NCBI GenBank assembly: GCA_029721515.1
Contig: CM056566.1
Location: forward strand, 19,210,353-19,274,352
DNA length: 64,000 bases
DNA from: Synanceia verrucosa
Lineage: Eukaryota > Chordata > Actinopteri > Perciformes > Synanceiidae
Direction: 5' to 3'
The notes under the pieces: generated by a model
Told to the model about the DNA's origin: nothing
What the model saw: only the letters and a program-made list of their open reading frames with translations
The model's database searches: none
Shown here: positions 32,133 to 47,100 of the stretch, in pieces
Layout: each line of letters opens with the position of its first letter
Numbering within the stretch: position 1 is the stretch's first letter
Made by a program: the position numbers and the translations under genes

Positions 32133-35100
32133 CTGTAAAAGACAAATATAACTTTAGTGACTAATGTAATTCTCTGCAATGAAAGGCAATATATCTTAAT
32201 TAAACCGTTAACAGTATTTTAATTACTTTGCTCTCAGTGCCATCTTGCTGTATTAATCATTGAGGCATCACCTTCAGAATTTTGTGTCAAATAAAGCACC
32301 AAATGTGTGCCTGGAAATAGTCCCAAATACTGTACTATTTAATCCAGTTTAAGACACCTTTACTTGTTTTTTTCTTACACTTGGGGGCAGCACAACCAGC
32401 TGTAAGCACAATGCTGATACACTCAGTACGTTTACATGCACTTGGAGGAATTTAATGTATTGCCTTAGTCTGGCTAATATCAAAGTTTTAAACACCACAT
32501 ATACACCTTAGTTGGACTGTAGTTGAACCGAACTGGAGTTTTTATAATCGGACTATTAGTGTCAGATAATGGGGTTCTAAATCACGCTGTTCCAGCATGT
32601 ATATGTAAGCCACAGCCAGGTTCTTGACTGGCCTGGGCACTCTCCCCTTCCGGAAGTGATTAGACCACAGCAGCGGTCTTGTTCTTTATCCATGATGCCA
32701 ACTGGAAGAATGCCAATGCGTGTAGCGCCACCTAGTGTCTCGGAGGCAAACGTACCTCACTCAATAATTCATTTCTCTTGCCGCACATATACACTTGGAT
32801 TTCTAGGAAACACCAGTTAAATCCTGAGCTTTGTTATTGCCAAGCGTTTGTACATACAGTTGACATAGAACGATATAAGCATTCATTTAAAATTGTATTT
32901 ATGTTGAACGTAACTCGTTTTAGCTCTGTTTTTGGTCTCCACCCACTCTTGAGGGAAATCTCTTTAGCTGCTAAATGCTGAACTATTTTCAGTCACTAGT
33001 CGCTAACCGTGTCAGCTGTTCAACAGCTCATGTCATAGGAGAATAACGGAAAAATGGCAACCTGGTCTTGTAGTATCATTTCATGCAGTCAATAATGAAT
33101 TAATATGAAATATGGAAAAAGTAAAGCAGCTGTTAAAACTTACGGAGCAGGTGTCCTCCACCACTGTGTATCTGAAGCGATTGTTTCCCTCGGCTTTGAG
33201 CTCCAGATCGTTGGAGCCCTTGAGGATCACAGCTTTCTTCAAGTTGCCCGTCTTCTCATCCTTATAGCCCACAGAGTTCTTGCAGTTGTAGGTGATGCTC
33301 TGAGATGCCTCTTTGGAGAGCAACCGGATGAAAGTCATCTGAACTGTGACAGAGTTTGCTGGCTGATCTTTGTTGCCGTAAGTGAACTGGAGAAATACAT
33401 AAAGCAATGAATACAGAGCTTTACAAAAATCCAATGTCAATCCAATGTGTTGCATCCTATTTAAGTACACCTTCCTTCTTCTGTATTTTTAGTCAAAAAG
33501 AACTTGCAAACTGCCAAAATGCAACTGCTCACGTGTGTTCCACGGTTGATGTCAGCTCCGAACCACACAGGTTTGTTCCTGGAAGAGGTCCACCATGCTT
33601 TACGAGGTATGCTGGGTGGATTGGCAGAGATGCAGGTCTCTCCGGTGTCCATGTTGCAGTGCACTTTGATGGCATCCTCCACACTGCCTTGGTTTGGATC
33701 CACCCAATACTCCCCTGTGCACAGCAGTGATCAGGAATTTTGGGCATGTAGCAGTGTAAAATATCCCCAAATACGCCTCTCACTCACCACTCTTCTTCAT
33801 TGGATAGCATCTCTTCAGGTCATCACAAGTCCTGGCAGGATGCTTCCTGCTGCCGTCAGGGCTCTTCATGCTGTTGATCTGGCTGCTGAGGGCCTTCAGG
33901 GTAGCCTGAACGCCAGGATCCACAGGCACTATGGTGGAGGAGTTGCTGTTGGGCACAGCCTCGTCCTCGCTGAACTCCGGTGGAGGAGGGGGGCCGGAGT
34001 CATAATCCTGAGGGCTAAAGAGGTCATCCATAGCAGCCATGGGAGGTCCCGGTGGACCAGGGGGTCCTGCGGGTCCAGGCTCTCCTGGGGGGCCCTGTGA
34101 ATTTCAGATAAGGTATTTTACTTTATGTACATTTTCAGTGTTTCTATATACTGGTTAGAACACCATACAAACAAACAAAAAAAAAACACTTGTAGACTTT
34201 TTGCATTCCCTACTTACTAAACATCTGTTGAAAAGATGTTCAACAATTTAAAAACAGTCTGATCTCTCCTGACAGCGGGTTGCACCACTTGCTGTTTTAA
34301 CTACATTTCTGTAGTCTTATTTTAGTATAACGAGTAAATACCTCTGGTCCAATTTCTCCGCTGATTCCACGGGTTCCAGGAGGTCCCATTGGTCCTGGCT
34401 GTCCAATTTCTCCTTCCTTTCCAGGGGGCCCAATCGGTCCAGGAGGTCCCTGAAATATTTATAGTAAAATGGTCTTAAAATCAGTAATTTCAGTAATTTC
34501 CAAAACCACACAAAACTAAAAATTGTTAATTGGGTTCATTATATTACAAGAAAGGATTCAGTAAACATTTTTTTCCTTCTGAAAAAAATGCAATTGTGAT
34601 ATTTACCCTTGGTCCACTGGGTCCAACGATACCTGGAGCTCCCTGCTCACCTGTTGTACCCTAAAAGCAAGCAAAGTAAAAAAAAAAAAAGAAAAACCTG
34701 AGAAAATTTAACTAGCTGTTTGTTTACTGTTATTTACATCAGACATCATATTTGTGCTCCTAAATTGTCAGTGCTTATATCTAGAATGGCTGCCTTGCAC
34801 TTTTACGCCTCCTTCAAGTTGCACTTTAAATCCATAACCAAAATCCTTTCCTAATCCTTTTTTTAATTTGTGTAAAATGATCATAATTTTCACAGGAATT
34901 TGTGGTTTTGGCCAAAGCTATCAAAAACTGCTGCAATGTCCGATGTAGGTTGAGAACAGAAGTCAATTGAAAGTTATGGAAGACTGTTCTAGCTATTCAG
35001 AGTCAAGTGAATTCATTTGAACGGCTGGCAAACATGACACTGAGAATGATCCACACTGAGCTGAGCCATCATGATTGCACCAGCTGAGCTTTAACTATTT

Positions 35101-38100
35101 TAACGTACTGGAGGTCCAGGAAGACCCTGCAAACCGGTGAACCCTCGATGTCCCTTCTGCCCTCTCTCTCCATGATCTCCCAGGTCACCCTTATCTCCTC
35201 TTGGTCCTTGGGGTCCCTTAAATTTGAAAGATTTAACACATTTCATGATAACCTTTTTTTTTGAGGAAGTCTTCATGTCTTAAAGCTGCAATATTCATGT
35301 AAATCTGTCATTTACAAAAAACATGAAAACATTACAAAAAACAATGCATCTACAAGATGAAGACTCACCACTAATCCTCTTTTTCCAGCTGAGCCAGGTG
35401 GACCAACAGGTCCTCTTGAGCCCTGCAAATGAGTCAGATCTTTAGAAGGCAACACAGATATCTGCCAGACTCATTGCCCAAAATAAACCCAAAATTCTCA
35501 TTCCTATCACTCGATATTAAGGTCATACATGTCCAAACATAAATCTGTTATTATAGTTGTGTTTTTTTCTAATGGGCTGGCAGACAAACCAACACACACA
35601 ACAGAAACTTGTGAAAAAAGCCCACTTACAGCATCTCCTCTCCTTCCAGCATCACCGGGTACACCAACAGGACCTGGAGTGCCAGGAAGTCCCTGAGAAC
35701 CAATCAAACCTTCTGGACCTGGATCTCCTCGGTCTCCCTGGAAAGTAACACCCGTTAGTCCCCTGCAGTATGTAAAACAACACACAGATCACTTTTTTAT
35801 ATTCTTTTTCTCTTACTCTTTGTCCGAGAACACCATCTTTGCCTGGCAGGCCATCAGATCCTGCAGGGCCCTGAGGACCAGACAGAAGACAGCTATAAAC
35901 ATTGCACACATGGAGTGGAAGTCATTTGAGAACAACAACCAATTCAGAAGTTGTACTTACATCAGGACCTGGATCACCACGAGGTCCTTTAGCACCAGGA
36001 ACACCAACTGGACCTGGGGGGCCCTTATCTCCAGGTGTTCCTGTGGATCCCTGTTTTCCTGGGGGACCCTGAAATACAAATAAACATGAAACTCACATGC
36101 AGCACTAAAGGACTATTTCGCATAACACACACTGATCAAAATACACATCTATTCACTGTAGAAACACTGGAGTAAAAAGTTGAAGACATAGTTACAGGAT
36201 TAATATGATTCATGTTCAAATTATGAAGAACTATGAAGAAAGATGCTCAAGTGCAGAATACAGACCGCAGGTCCTGGAAGGCCTGGCATCCCACGCTCTC
36301 CCCTCTGACCAGGAAGGCCGACAATGCCTCTTTGTCCTGTCGTTCCATCTGGGCCTGGAGGACCATCAGGACCCTAAAGCAGAAGACAACATGCAGAGAA
36401 TTTAGACAAAACACTCACAAAGTCCAGTTTTAATGTTATGGCTTGACTTATTTGTCTGGTTGTGTGTTTTAGAGGAAACAATATACCCCATAGACATGGT
36501 CAGGCTCCTACATTCTGGGTATAATAAAAAGGAATGTAAGTTTAATTGAATTAATTAATTGAATTGATTTTCTTCCTTTTTTATATTACAGGTATGTCAT
36601 TTTATATCGTTTATATAGTTTTACCTTATTATTGCTAAAATGTGCAAATTTGACCAATTTGAATATTGTTGCTATAAATGAAAAAAATAAGTAGAAATTG
36701 GCAAATTTATAGTATTTATTTATATTTAACTGGTTTTGGTGTAAATGAGTTTGGATGAAATTTACAGCTAAAATGCAAAACAACATCAGTTTTACCGTGG
36801 GTCCGTCTTCTCCAGAATCCCCTTTATCTCCTGGGCTGCCAGGTGGTCCTGCTGGTCCTCGTTCTCCTTGTCTTCCAGGGGGTCCATGGTCTCCACGAAG
36901 ACCATGAGGGCCCTCCTTCCCACTAGGTCCAAGGGGCCCTGGTTCTCCAATTGGACCCTGGCAGGAATGGAAGTGGTCATGAGATAGATGCATGTAGTTG
37001 TATAGGTCTTGCTGTATGTCATAACCAAATGTCAACTTCACTGTTCTAATAAGTGATATCATCAATTTTGAATGCATATAATTATTCCTGTAACTTTCTT
37101 TTCATATAAACTTTGGGTGGCACTCACAGTTGGGCCTGGCGGGCCAACTCTTCCTGCAGATCCAGGGAAACCAGTGGGGCCCTAGAAGCAGAATGATATA
37201 AGGTCCTCAGATATTGCTTTACAAGAACAAAATCCTTTCTAGTCCATCAAATATCGCCTTATCATAAAACTTATGTAAGTATGAAATGTTCTTACTGGTG
37301 CACCCTGTGTTCCTCTCCCGCCTTTCAGTCCAGCAACACCAGCTGGTCCCTGCAAAAACAACACTGTATCAGCATTTATCAGCAGCATGTTTGGAAAATC
37401 TTAAGGTCTCCCTGGAAGACACACAGTACAATGAATTGTTTTGCTGTTTTCAACATCAGGCACTAGCATGAGAAAGGTCCTGAAAAATTATGACAGAAAC
37501 TAATTTCTCAAGATAATCTTTCATTTGTGTTTTTAACTCACAGGAGGTCCGTGAGCACCAGACAAGCCTTGAGGTCCTGGTGATCCAGCATCTCCTTTCT
37601 GGCCTGGTTCTCCAGGCTCTCCCTTGACTCCAGTTTGGCCATCAGGACCCTGTAAAATGTTGGTAAGATTACAAAGGACGTCTAAAAACATGTTGTATAT
37701 GTTAGTATATTACATTAAATTATGATACATATGTTTTAGTAGCAGCATGAAAGAATGATGACTTACAGGGGGTCCAGCAAATCCAACAGTACCAATTGGA
37801 CCAGGGTCACCTCTTGAGCCCTGTCATGGGAGAGAGATTATTATATTTCAGTGCTTCAATAATGTACACCCATTGTGTCTCCCCACTACAAACACAGCCT
37901 AAACAGACCCAATATATGACTCTAAACAGGTCTACTCACTGGCATTCCTCTGGATCCTGGGGGTCCATGTGATCCTCCGGGTCCAGGTTCTCCCTGCAAA
38001 GATGTTACAGGTTTACTGACGACAATTTCTAGAACCACTCATCGAATCTGTACTGCCCCATAAATCTGGTACTTTTTATGACTGCTGAGGCAATGCAAGC

Positions 38101-41100
38101 AAAGTACTGTCCTATCAGATGCAGCCAAGAAAATGAAGGATTAAAAATATAGTGGGCAACCTCGGACCCAACTCTTTCTGAAAACAACTTGTCATCACAT
38201 TGAATCATTGTGATGAGAATAGCAAAATAGCATGGGTGCAAGGAAGAAAAGAAAATCTCTACCTTCCCACCACTGGGTCCAGCAGATCCTAGTGGGCCAA
38301 CAGGACCTGGTGCTCCCTGTTGACAGAATATAATACTGATTGGCTCACCACTGTTTCCAGTGACAGATTGAACAAGATGTGACAATTCTCAAATGTGCAC
38401 TAATTCATCATCAGTTGTATACCACTTAGTCTTACATGTGTAAATGTATCTTCCCTGTTCATGGTTTGAGTGGAAGATATTTAACTTACTCTTGCACCAT
38501 CATTTCCAGGTGTACCTTCTGATCCTTTCTCGCCAATTGCTCCCTGCAAAAGACAGCAAAAATACTGAGGGCCCATTTATGGCCTGGAGGGATGTTCACT
38601 TTGAATTCATACACATGAACTTGACAGACAATTCAGATCCAGTGATTTTAACGAACATTTTCCGAAAATGACTACACTACACCACATTTCCACTGGATCT
38701 AATTGGTTAAGGATTTTGCAACCCCATAAGCACTGTTTTGCAGTCAGGTTATATTTATTTGTACTATAAAGCATGAATTATTCAGTAGAACTGACAGCAT
38801 AAAAAGAAGACCATGATGAACTTACTCTGTCACCTTTAGGCCCAGAAGGGCCAGAGATGCCCCTCTCTCCTGGCATTCCCTGAAGACCTGGAGGACCCAC
38901 GTCACCAAGTACACCAGTTGGACCAGGACTACCCTGCAGTGGTCAACAAACATCAAGATTAGCATTCTCTGCAGAGGTTAGACATTGGTTTAACACAAAA
39001 AAACTGGCCACTGAATGCTTGCAAACATTCCATTGGGTAATTGCTTTTGCTAAGATACTCTTTTGTTTCACACATCCATATTTATTTTAGTTATCTGGCA
39101 ATGACTTCAATGATGTCTCTCTATATTACCTTTGGTCCATCTGGACCAGGTGCACCAGGGATACCCTTAGGTCCTTGTAGACCAGTTGATCCCAGCTCTC
39201 CTCTCTCCCCAGGAATACCTCGCTCTCCCTAGGGAAGAAAAGGCATTGGTTTCAGTCATTATTGAACTTCACTGCCCACCTGAACAATTTAGCTTTGTGA
39301 AATTCACCTACCCTTGGTCCAATTGGGCCCACAGCACCAAGCTCTCCAGGAATACCCTGAAGGAAACAAAGGTAACATTTATGTTGAGTCAAAATTCAGT
39401 CCAGATCGCTATCAAGCTCATAAAACAATTCAATTCAAGATGTAAGTGTGCTAGGACAGAAAAGAACATATAGCAAGCACACTCACTTGGTCACCTGGTT
39501 TTCCAGATTCTCCGGGAGGGCCTTGATTTCCTGGCAAACCCTACAAACACATGACAGTCAAACATGACCATCAGAGCATAGATTGGGGTTGAATAAAGAT
39601 GTATTATGATTGCCATATCTCCTCACACCTACAGTCTCAAAGTCAGCGTTCAATAAATGCAGCATTACTCACAATCATAAACAATTACGCACCTGAAATC
39701 CATTTACACCTGGGGGTCCCTGCTCTCCTCTGTCTCCTGCAACACCCTTTGAGAAGACACAGTGATGTCTCAGTCATTTGTGTTAGCAGTAAAAATATAG
39801 AAATTAATGTAACAAAACAATAATCAGACACTTACAGATGGCCCAGGAGGGCCAGCTGGGCCAACTTCTCCATCTTTTCCAGGGGGACCCTGAACATGAA
39901 AAGAATATTAACAAACTTCCCATTACACATGCAAAGTGCAACAGTGTGCTTGATCGCCTGTGTGGGGTTTTTAAGTAACTAACAATTACTAGTGGCTAAT
40001 GATGGTAAAGTGGATCATAGTAAAGTTAAAACAACACAAATGTTGCAAGTACAACACACTGAAGCCAGGAGAACAGACTGAACATTCTGTTGTTATGTTC
40101 CATATTCTTACTGTGCTAACCCCTAATTTCCACCGGATGTGTAACGGTGCCGACGTTTTGTTGGACCCGAAGCGCATCCAGTCAAATCAATGTGTCAATT
40201 TCCACTGAATGCGGAATGCTGCCGACGTGCCGACGCCTGCCGAAACAAATCGACAAGCTTCTGTTTTTGTTGGACGTCGGCACACGGTGCATGAATTCAG
40301 CGCCGTGTGCCGACATCCGACAGCAGGAATCTCGCGATTTCAGCTGTCCGGCGAGCTGCAGCAGGCGGATCTGGTGGATATTGACAGACGACGCCTGACA
40401 GATGACGGCGTTGTTCCACATCCAGTGGAAATTAGGAGTTACTTTCACCTGCATGTATTTCACATAAGAGATGTTTCTATGACCTCCCATTTTCTGCTGA
40501 TGATAAAACAAAGTGCACTTCACATTATTCTATTCATGGGCAGCACTCACTCTTTGACCTGGAACTCCTGCAGATCCTTGTTCGCCTGTCTTTCCTGGAT
40601 CACCCTATACATGTAGAAAGCATGTTTTATATTAGAAACCGAACGTAAGATAAATATAGACTGACCGTTAATGTAAAGTTTTAAGAGAGTCTGCAGGCTT
40701 ACACTGAAGCCCTTGGGGCCTGGGCCCCCCATGATTCCTGTGGGCCCTCTGTTTCCAATGGACCCTGCAGGGCCTGGACGTCCATCTTCACCTGGGGCAC
40801 CCTAATCAAAGGAAAGGCCCAGTTTGACTCAATCATTCAATATAAGTTATCATAAGCTTAAAATGTGACTGAGCACCTACCAATGGTCCTGGCTTGCCCT
40901 CTGCTCCTAGGACTCCAGGGGTACCAGTAAGACCCTTAGATAAAGAGATAAAAATTGTATAAAATTTGAAAAAAACAATGCATGCAATTATATAGTAGAT
41001 CAAAACTGTAACGCCAAGGTTGTCAGTGTTACCCTTGCACCTGGTAGACCAGGTTCTCCTGTACGCCCAGGGTCTCCTGCAGAAGCTTTTGGTCCTGGTG

Positions 41101-44100
41101 GGCCAGGTGTTCCACGATCTCCTTGAGCACCCTTTTGTAAAGAAAAATGATGATAAGTTTTTACTTGAAACGTGTAAGAGGCACTAATTTGGGTAACATC
41201 TGACAAAAGTGTACCTTAGGTCCTGGTAACCCGTCTGCACCAGGGAATCCTCTGTTACCAGGAGCTCCCTGAAAAACAGATTATGAGCAGCACTTTGATT
41301 CTATGTCATGTTCAAACTTTTATTCTCACCATCCATTAGGCTCATTAGACTGTTATCAGATCATTAATTGGGCATCATTTCATTTCAATTGAAGAAGATG
41401 ACAGCTGGATGGATAGGTCACAGGTCAAAACATTAGCTCTTTCACCCAGGAGACCAGGGTTTGCACCCTCTGTGACACCAACAACATGTAGTTTGTTTTC
41501 ACAATCTCCAGTTTCACTTTGCAATCTTTTCCCAAAAACTGAAGTGGCTTTGTCACATAATCATTAAGAAATTGCTGTTTTATTGCTGTTTTTTCCCTCC
41601 CAAAGTGATTGTTTTTCTTTGTTTTCCATTCCCTGAGATGACCTCTTTTCTTAAAGTGAAACTCTCTGACTGACAAGTGTTACAGTAGGCGTTAGAATGC
41701 CGACTCACTCTTTCTCCGACAGGTCCGGGAGGGCCGACAGAGCCAGAATCTCCACGTGGTCCTCGCTTTCCTTCTTCACCCTGAGGTCCAAGCACTCCCT
41801 GAGAGCCTGGTGGACCCTGGAAAGATAACACACAAGCCAGACAATGCCATGTCAGGTAAGTTGTACCCATTCCCTTACTTAAATGGCATATCCTTATCGA
41901 AAAATATGTAATGAAAAAGCATGTGTTTTCTATAAGCTAGAATGCATATTTCACTCAGTCGTTCAGTGCAGCATAGCAAAACCTAGTTCTTTCTAGAGAT
42001 GTTGTTGACACTTACAGGTTCTCCTTTGGGTCCAGCTTCTCCTTTAAATCCTGGTACACCAACATCTCCCTGTAACACAAAAATGCAAAGACATGAGTCT
42101 CCTGCATGTCAGTATTATTATTCAGGATTAAACACAACAATTTCCAGCAATAAATAGCACAAATCTTCAACACTTAAAGCCAATTTACCAGTTGTCCTTT
42201 GATACCAGGCTGACCAGTGCTTCCCTGAGGTCCTGGTGGTCCAGAGGGTCCAATATGGCCACCTGGACCTTGTTGACCAATATTACCCTGTGAATTGCAA
42301 GTATCATAGAAAAGTAAGTAAGGCAAGTGGTAACATAAACAGTGAATACGCTGTATTAAAGTATGAAAAAGTACTGACCACTGGTCCTTTGGCTCCTGGG
42401 CCACCATCTGCACCCATGGGTCCCTTTGAACACAACACATTTCCAATTAGATGATCACAGCAGTGCACTAAGCAGCATGTTGACAAGTTTAGGCAACCAA
42501 TCACTCTTTTCCATGGGTTGGTTGTTAAAAAAGTATCCCCATTAATAAATCCTTCATAATCAGTAAGTAAATTGAGAAATTAACCTGAAGGCCAACTGGT
42601 CCAGGTCTGCCCAGATGACCGGTCTCTCCTCTCTGTCCCTGTGGGCCCTCTGGACCCCGGACTCCAGTGGGGCCAGGTTGTCCCTGCGGAAGACGATCAG
42701 TTAATATGTGACACTGATACAATTGACAATTTACCGGTGGTTTGGCCTCAATATGTAGTACATAATTCTCAAATAAAAATATAATAATGATATCATGGAA
42801 TCAATAACTGATTTGTTAGAAATAAATATTGACTTTTCATTGGAAAGTAATTAAAATATTTTTACCTTCATTCCTGGACTTCCTGGATAGCCAGCTGGAC
42901 CACTGAGACCCAAGGGACCCTTTTAAATCAACAACATTGATGATTAAACACTGCAAACATATTGGATGAAATATGCACAGATTATGCTTGTACAATAATA
43001 ACTGCATCGCATTCCTTTTCTTCTCTGGTCCACCTGAACAAGTTATCTATGCTAAACTATATAAAATGGTAAGACAGACATAAAGTAAATCCACACTCGG
43101 AATGCTGACTTACCATTGGACCAGGCTTTCCGACGTTACCAGGTGAACCACGTTTACCCTAAAAAACAAAACCACAGTTAAACATTGATGTAAGGTACTC
43201 CCTTTGCAAGATTCCCATTCTACAGACAGCTGCCATTAAAGAAAAGCAATTAATACACATATGAGCACGAGCCAACCAACAAATCTGTGACAGGTGATAT
43301 TTTCCTTACTGCTATACCGCTGGGTCCAGGGCGTCCTCTCTCCCCTGGCATGCCAGCAGGGCCCTGTTACACAGAGACAGTGATAAATTACTCTCCGCCA
43401 TTCAATGCAAAAGTTTAAAGTTAGGAAGTTCAGTAGGATATTCGCAGTATACTGGGTATAGTCTTGGCTCAGGCAAGATACGAGAAGACAGAAAATTCAG
43501 AATAGTGTGTCTGCTGCAGTCCACATACAGTGTATGCATAATAAACAGTGTAATCTATATGGGCTGCTTCAGGAAATTTCTTAAAAAAGTGAGAAATAGA
43601 ATGTATCTTACCATGGGACCAGGTCCTCCCATTGGACCAGGAGGCCCTGTAGCACCCTGTAGTACAAAAAAATGTTAATTGTTTAGTAAGATGATCTATT
43701 ACAGGTTTATTAGCAAGGCAGGTAATATAGTCAGGTATAGATACTGGAAATAGTTTTATTTTAATTAATTCATACCTTGGATCCAACAGCTCCAGTTTCA
43801 CCCTTTTGACCTATTATTCCAGCATGGCCCTGACATCAAAAACACAAAAAAAGCTGTTAACATATGCATGTATTCTTCAGCGAGCATTTAGAAACAAAGC
43901 CAGTTCTATGAACACTCATCTGCAGAGAATCTACTCACCCTCTGACCCTTCAGTCCTGGAGGTCCAGGTGTACCTGGAAATCCTCTGGCTCCCTGTAATT
44001 ATGAGTCATTGGACAGCATTGTCAGCTCTCAGTTTATCGATTGGAGCTGCTCTAACAGCATATCTCAGGGTTTAATCCTGCAGTGTGCAGAAAAATGATG

Positions 44101-47100
44101 AATGGAATAGAGGTCAAGAAGCTTACTGCTGATCCGGGGAAGCCAACTTCTCCAGTGTTTCCTGGTTTGCCTGATTCTCCCTGTGTGAGGACATGACATT
44201 TATACTATACAAACTCATTTGGCTGCAGAATATTTAGCTGTGAAAGGGTATTAAATCCCACTAAATATAAAAAGTAGGGTTTAGATACATAATGCTTTCA
44301 TTAACATCTTTTGTTTTGTCTCACTAAACCATGATAAGAAAACAAAGACAATGCTATAAAATATGTACATGTATAAAAACACTCTTTCACATAGTTTGTT
44401 GGTATGCTATTTGTCCCCTTGTATGTCCAGGATATTGTGAATGCTGTAGGAACTCATCTATGATTACAAAATCACACTCAACCTGTCTCTCTGTAGCTGA
44501 AATGTTAGTATGAAGGCGATCGCTTCCACTTCGACAAAACAAACACAATAAGATTTTATTCGACTGCTGACTTACATCTTCACCTGGTTTCCCTGAAGGG
44601 CCCTCAGGTCCCCTTTGCCCAGATGGACCCTGAAAAAGTCAGACTGTAAATAACCCATCCTACTGAAAATACATTCAGGCTAATCCACACTTGTATGAAT
44701 GGAAGGTGTGCTCTTGCTGCTTTCCCAAGTAAGCGACACAGTGATACAAAAATTCTGTTAATCACACACTAAACAGTACAAGTGTAATGATGACTTGAAA
44801 CAAGCTGTACAGAAAGAGTATTTACCATGTGACCTGGATCACCGACATCTCCAGGAGGTCCTTGGGGTCCTGACTGACCCTAAGGAGTGAAGGGAAAAAA
44901 AGGTTAAAAAAAAAAAAAAAAAGAGATTAAAAAAAAATATGTTGAAGTATTATCAGTGTTTACTGCACAGAAGGAGTCAAAGCGGTTTTACTTACAGGTG
45001 CACCAACTGGTCCAGGAGCTCCTCTTGCTCCAGCCTCTCCCTACAGCAAATAAGCAAATAATGAACAGAATTCAGCCTAATCGACATAAAAGGCTAGAAA
45101 CAACTAAATGTGCTTCTTTGGATTAGAACAACAGTATGACAACAATTAGGGGGGGGCACAAGACAGATTGATAGACACTGAGACACTCAGTGAAAGGGTT
45201 AGGGTGAGGGTTAACCCCATTTAAGTGAACCCATGATGCGTCATGAACAGAGGGTGTTGATTTGCCACCAAATAAAAACAAGGCCATACGAAAGCGGATA
45301 TCACAGCAAGGAAAATAACAATCATGGATCGCATGATCACACTACCAGCGAGCGTTTGTACTCATACAAATCATTATTTATCTGAGCCAAGCTATGCTAC
45401 AACATCTACTGCCGTCATATTCCACACACACACACACACACACAGCGTTTTCTTTGTTTATTAATTTTACCCAGATGAACCTGTTGACATCTACTTTGTC
45501 TTTCTTACATCACGGTTCGCTTAGAAAAAAAACATGTTTTATTTGCATCCCATCGGGAACCAACTTTTCGGGTCCCGAACATTCTGATTTTCGGCGTGAA
45601 CACGTCAGTCAATTTGAGATTAGGTGTGGGGAGCGATCGGTTAGAGAAATAACCCTGACGATGACTTCAGTGTAACATTGGCCTTGATGACAGAGTAAAG
45701 CTTGAGTTCCAGGGGACTGCCGTAACGCCCCACCTGGTAAATTAAGGTGTTCACTAGATAGGAAGGACTTAATGAAAAACTTTTGGTGGTATTATTTTAT
45801 TATATTTTGGCTAAGAATCTTCGAAACAAATTCAGACATACACATCAAACTGTACACAGACAGCAGGGGCTTACTAATTGTTCATCCATAACTACAAAGA
45901 AATAGTCAAATCAAGTCAACTTTATTTATAAAACTACATTACAAAACTATTTCTTACAATCAATGAAACACATCCACAATATATTGCATCTTTTTGTGTG
46001 TTGCTCTAAATTGCCAGCTTGTCACTGTTCTCTGCCACAGCTACAAGCAGAACACAGATTTTTCTTTCCAATCCAAAAATCAAACTTCATTCATTTCATA
46101 TTTTGCAAACATCCTCTTACCCGTGAGCCGCTTAACATGCCTTGAGGTCCATTTTTTCCATCTAACACTCCAGCCATCTGGGATCCAAGACCCTGCAGAG
46201 GGAAGCACACATTATAAAGTAATCACTACATGTACTGTATTTGCATAAAATGGGTGACATGATGGATAGGATTAAGGGAAATGACTGAAATTGAACCACT
46301 GTTATGTACAGGAAGTTCATGAGTGTGTCTAAGGCGTGTGAGCCCGTTGAGGTAATCTATCCTGTGCTTGTTGTTTCTGTGCATGCCAGCACATGCATCT
46401 GTGTGAGGAGCGCACAGCTCACCCCTGGGTGCGTCGGATGCCCTGGAGGTCCTGGTTCACCGGGTTGACCTGGTACACCAGGCTCTCCATCATAACCAGC
46501 AATGCCCCGCAGCCCCTGGAGAGTAAAGAGAGAGACGTGCTGATTCCCTGGTTTAAGAACCATTCATTTGTGGCTAAGGAAATGAATGTGAATGTAAACA
46601 CTGAAATACAGATTGAGCAATTGATCAGTGGAGCTTTGGCCGAGACATACACTGGTAATCTGTCATTACACTTTGTTTCAAATGATGCAGCTTAATTTCT
46701 GTTTATTAAGTTGATAAACTATTAGAATGTAAATTGTTCACAGTGAGAAAAGCAGCGCTTATGTACTCATAAATCACCCTCACAATGCTGCCCTTGACTG
46801 TAACACCGAGAGGGGCGTGTGCATTCATCAACCTGTGACATTTTTGCTTGCAAAGCACATTATATATCAACTTGACACATTACATTATATTTTGACTGGT
46901 AGAGTCTTGCCCTTGAACCACAGAAACATGTATATACTGCAGTTTTTATATTTATTTTCAACACTTTTTTTGACATAATAGTAAGGAATCATTCTCATGA
47001 CTCCAGGATGAATAAGTCACAAGTCAAGAATATTATTTTAAGAGCAGAGTGAGCTTCTGATGAAATAAACAAATATCAATGTATCAGTCTAAATAAGACT

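Noticed and set aside
41405..41475. Segment with GGAGACCAGGGTTTGCACCC, resembling a tRNA-like SINE head.
   Set aside because: Only one B-box-like block is visible, with no A box, body or tail, so it is too weak to call.
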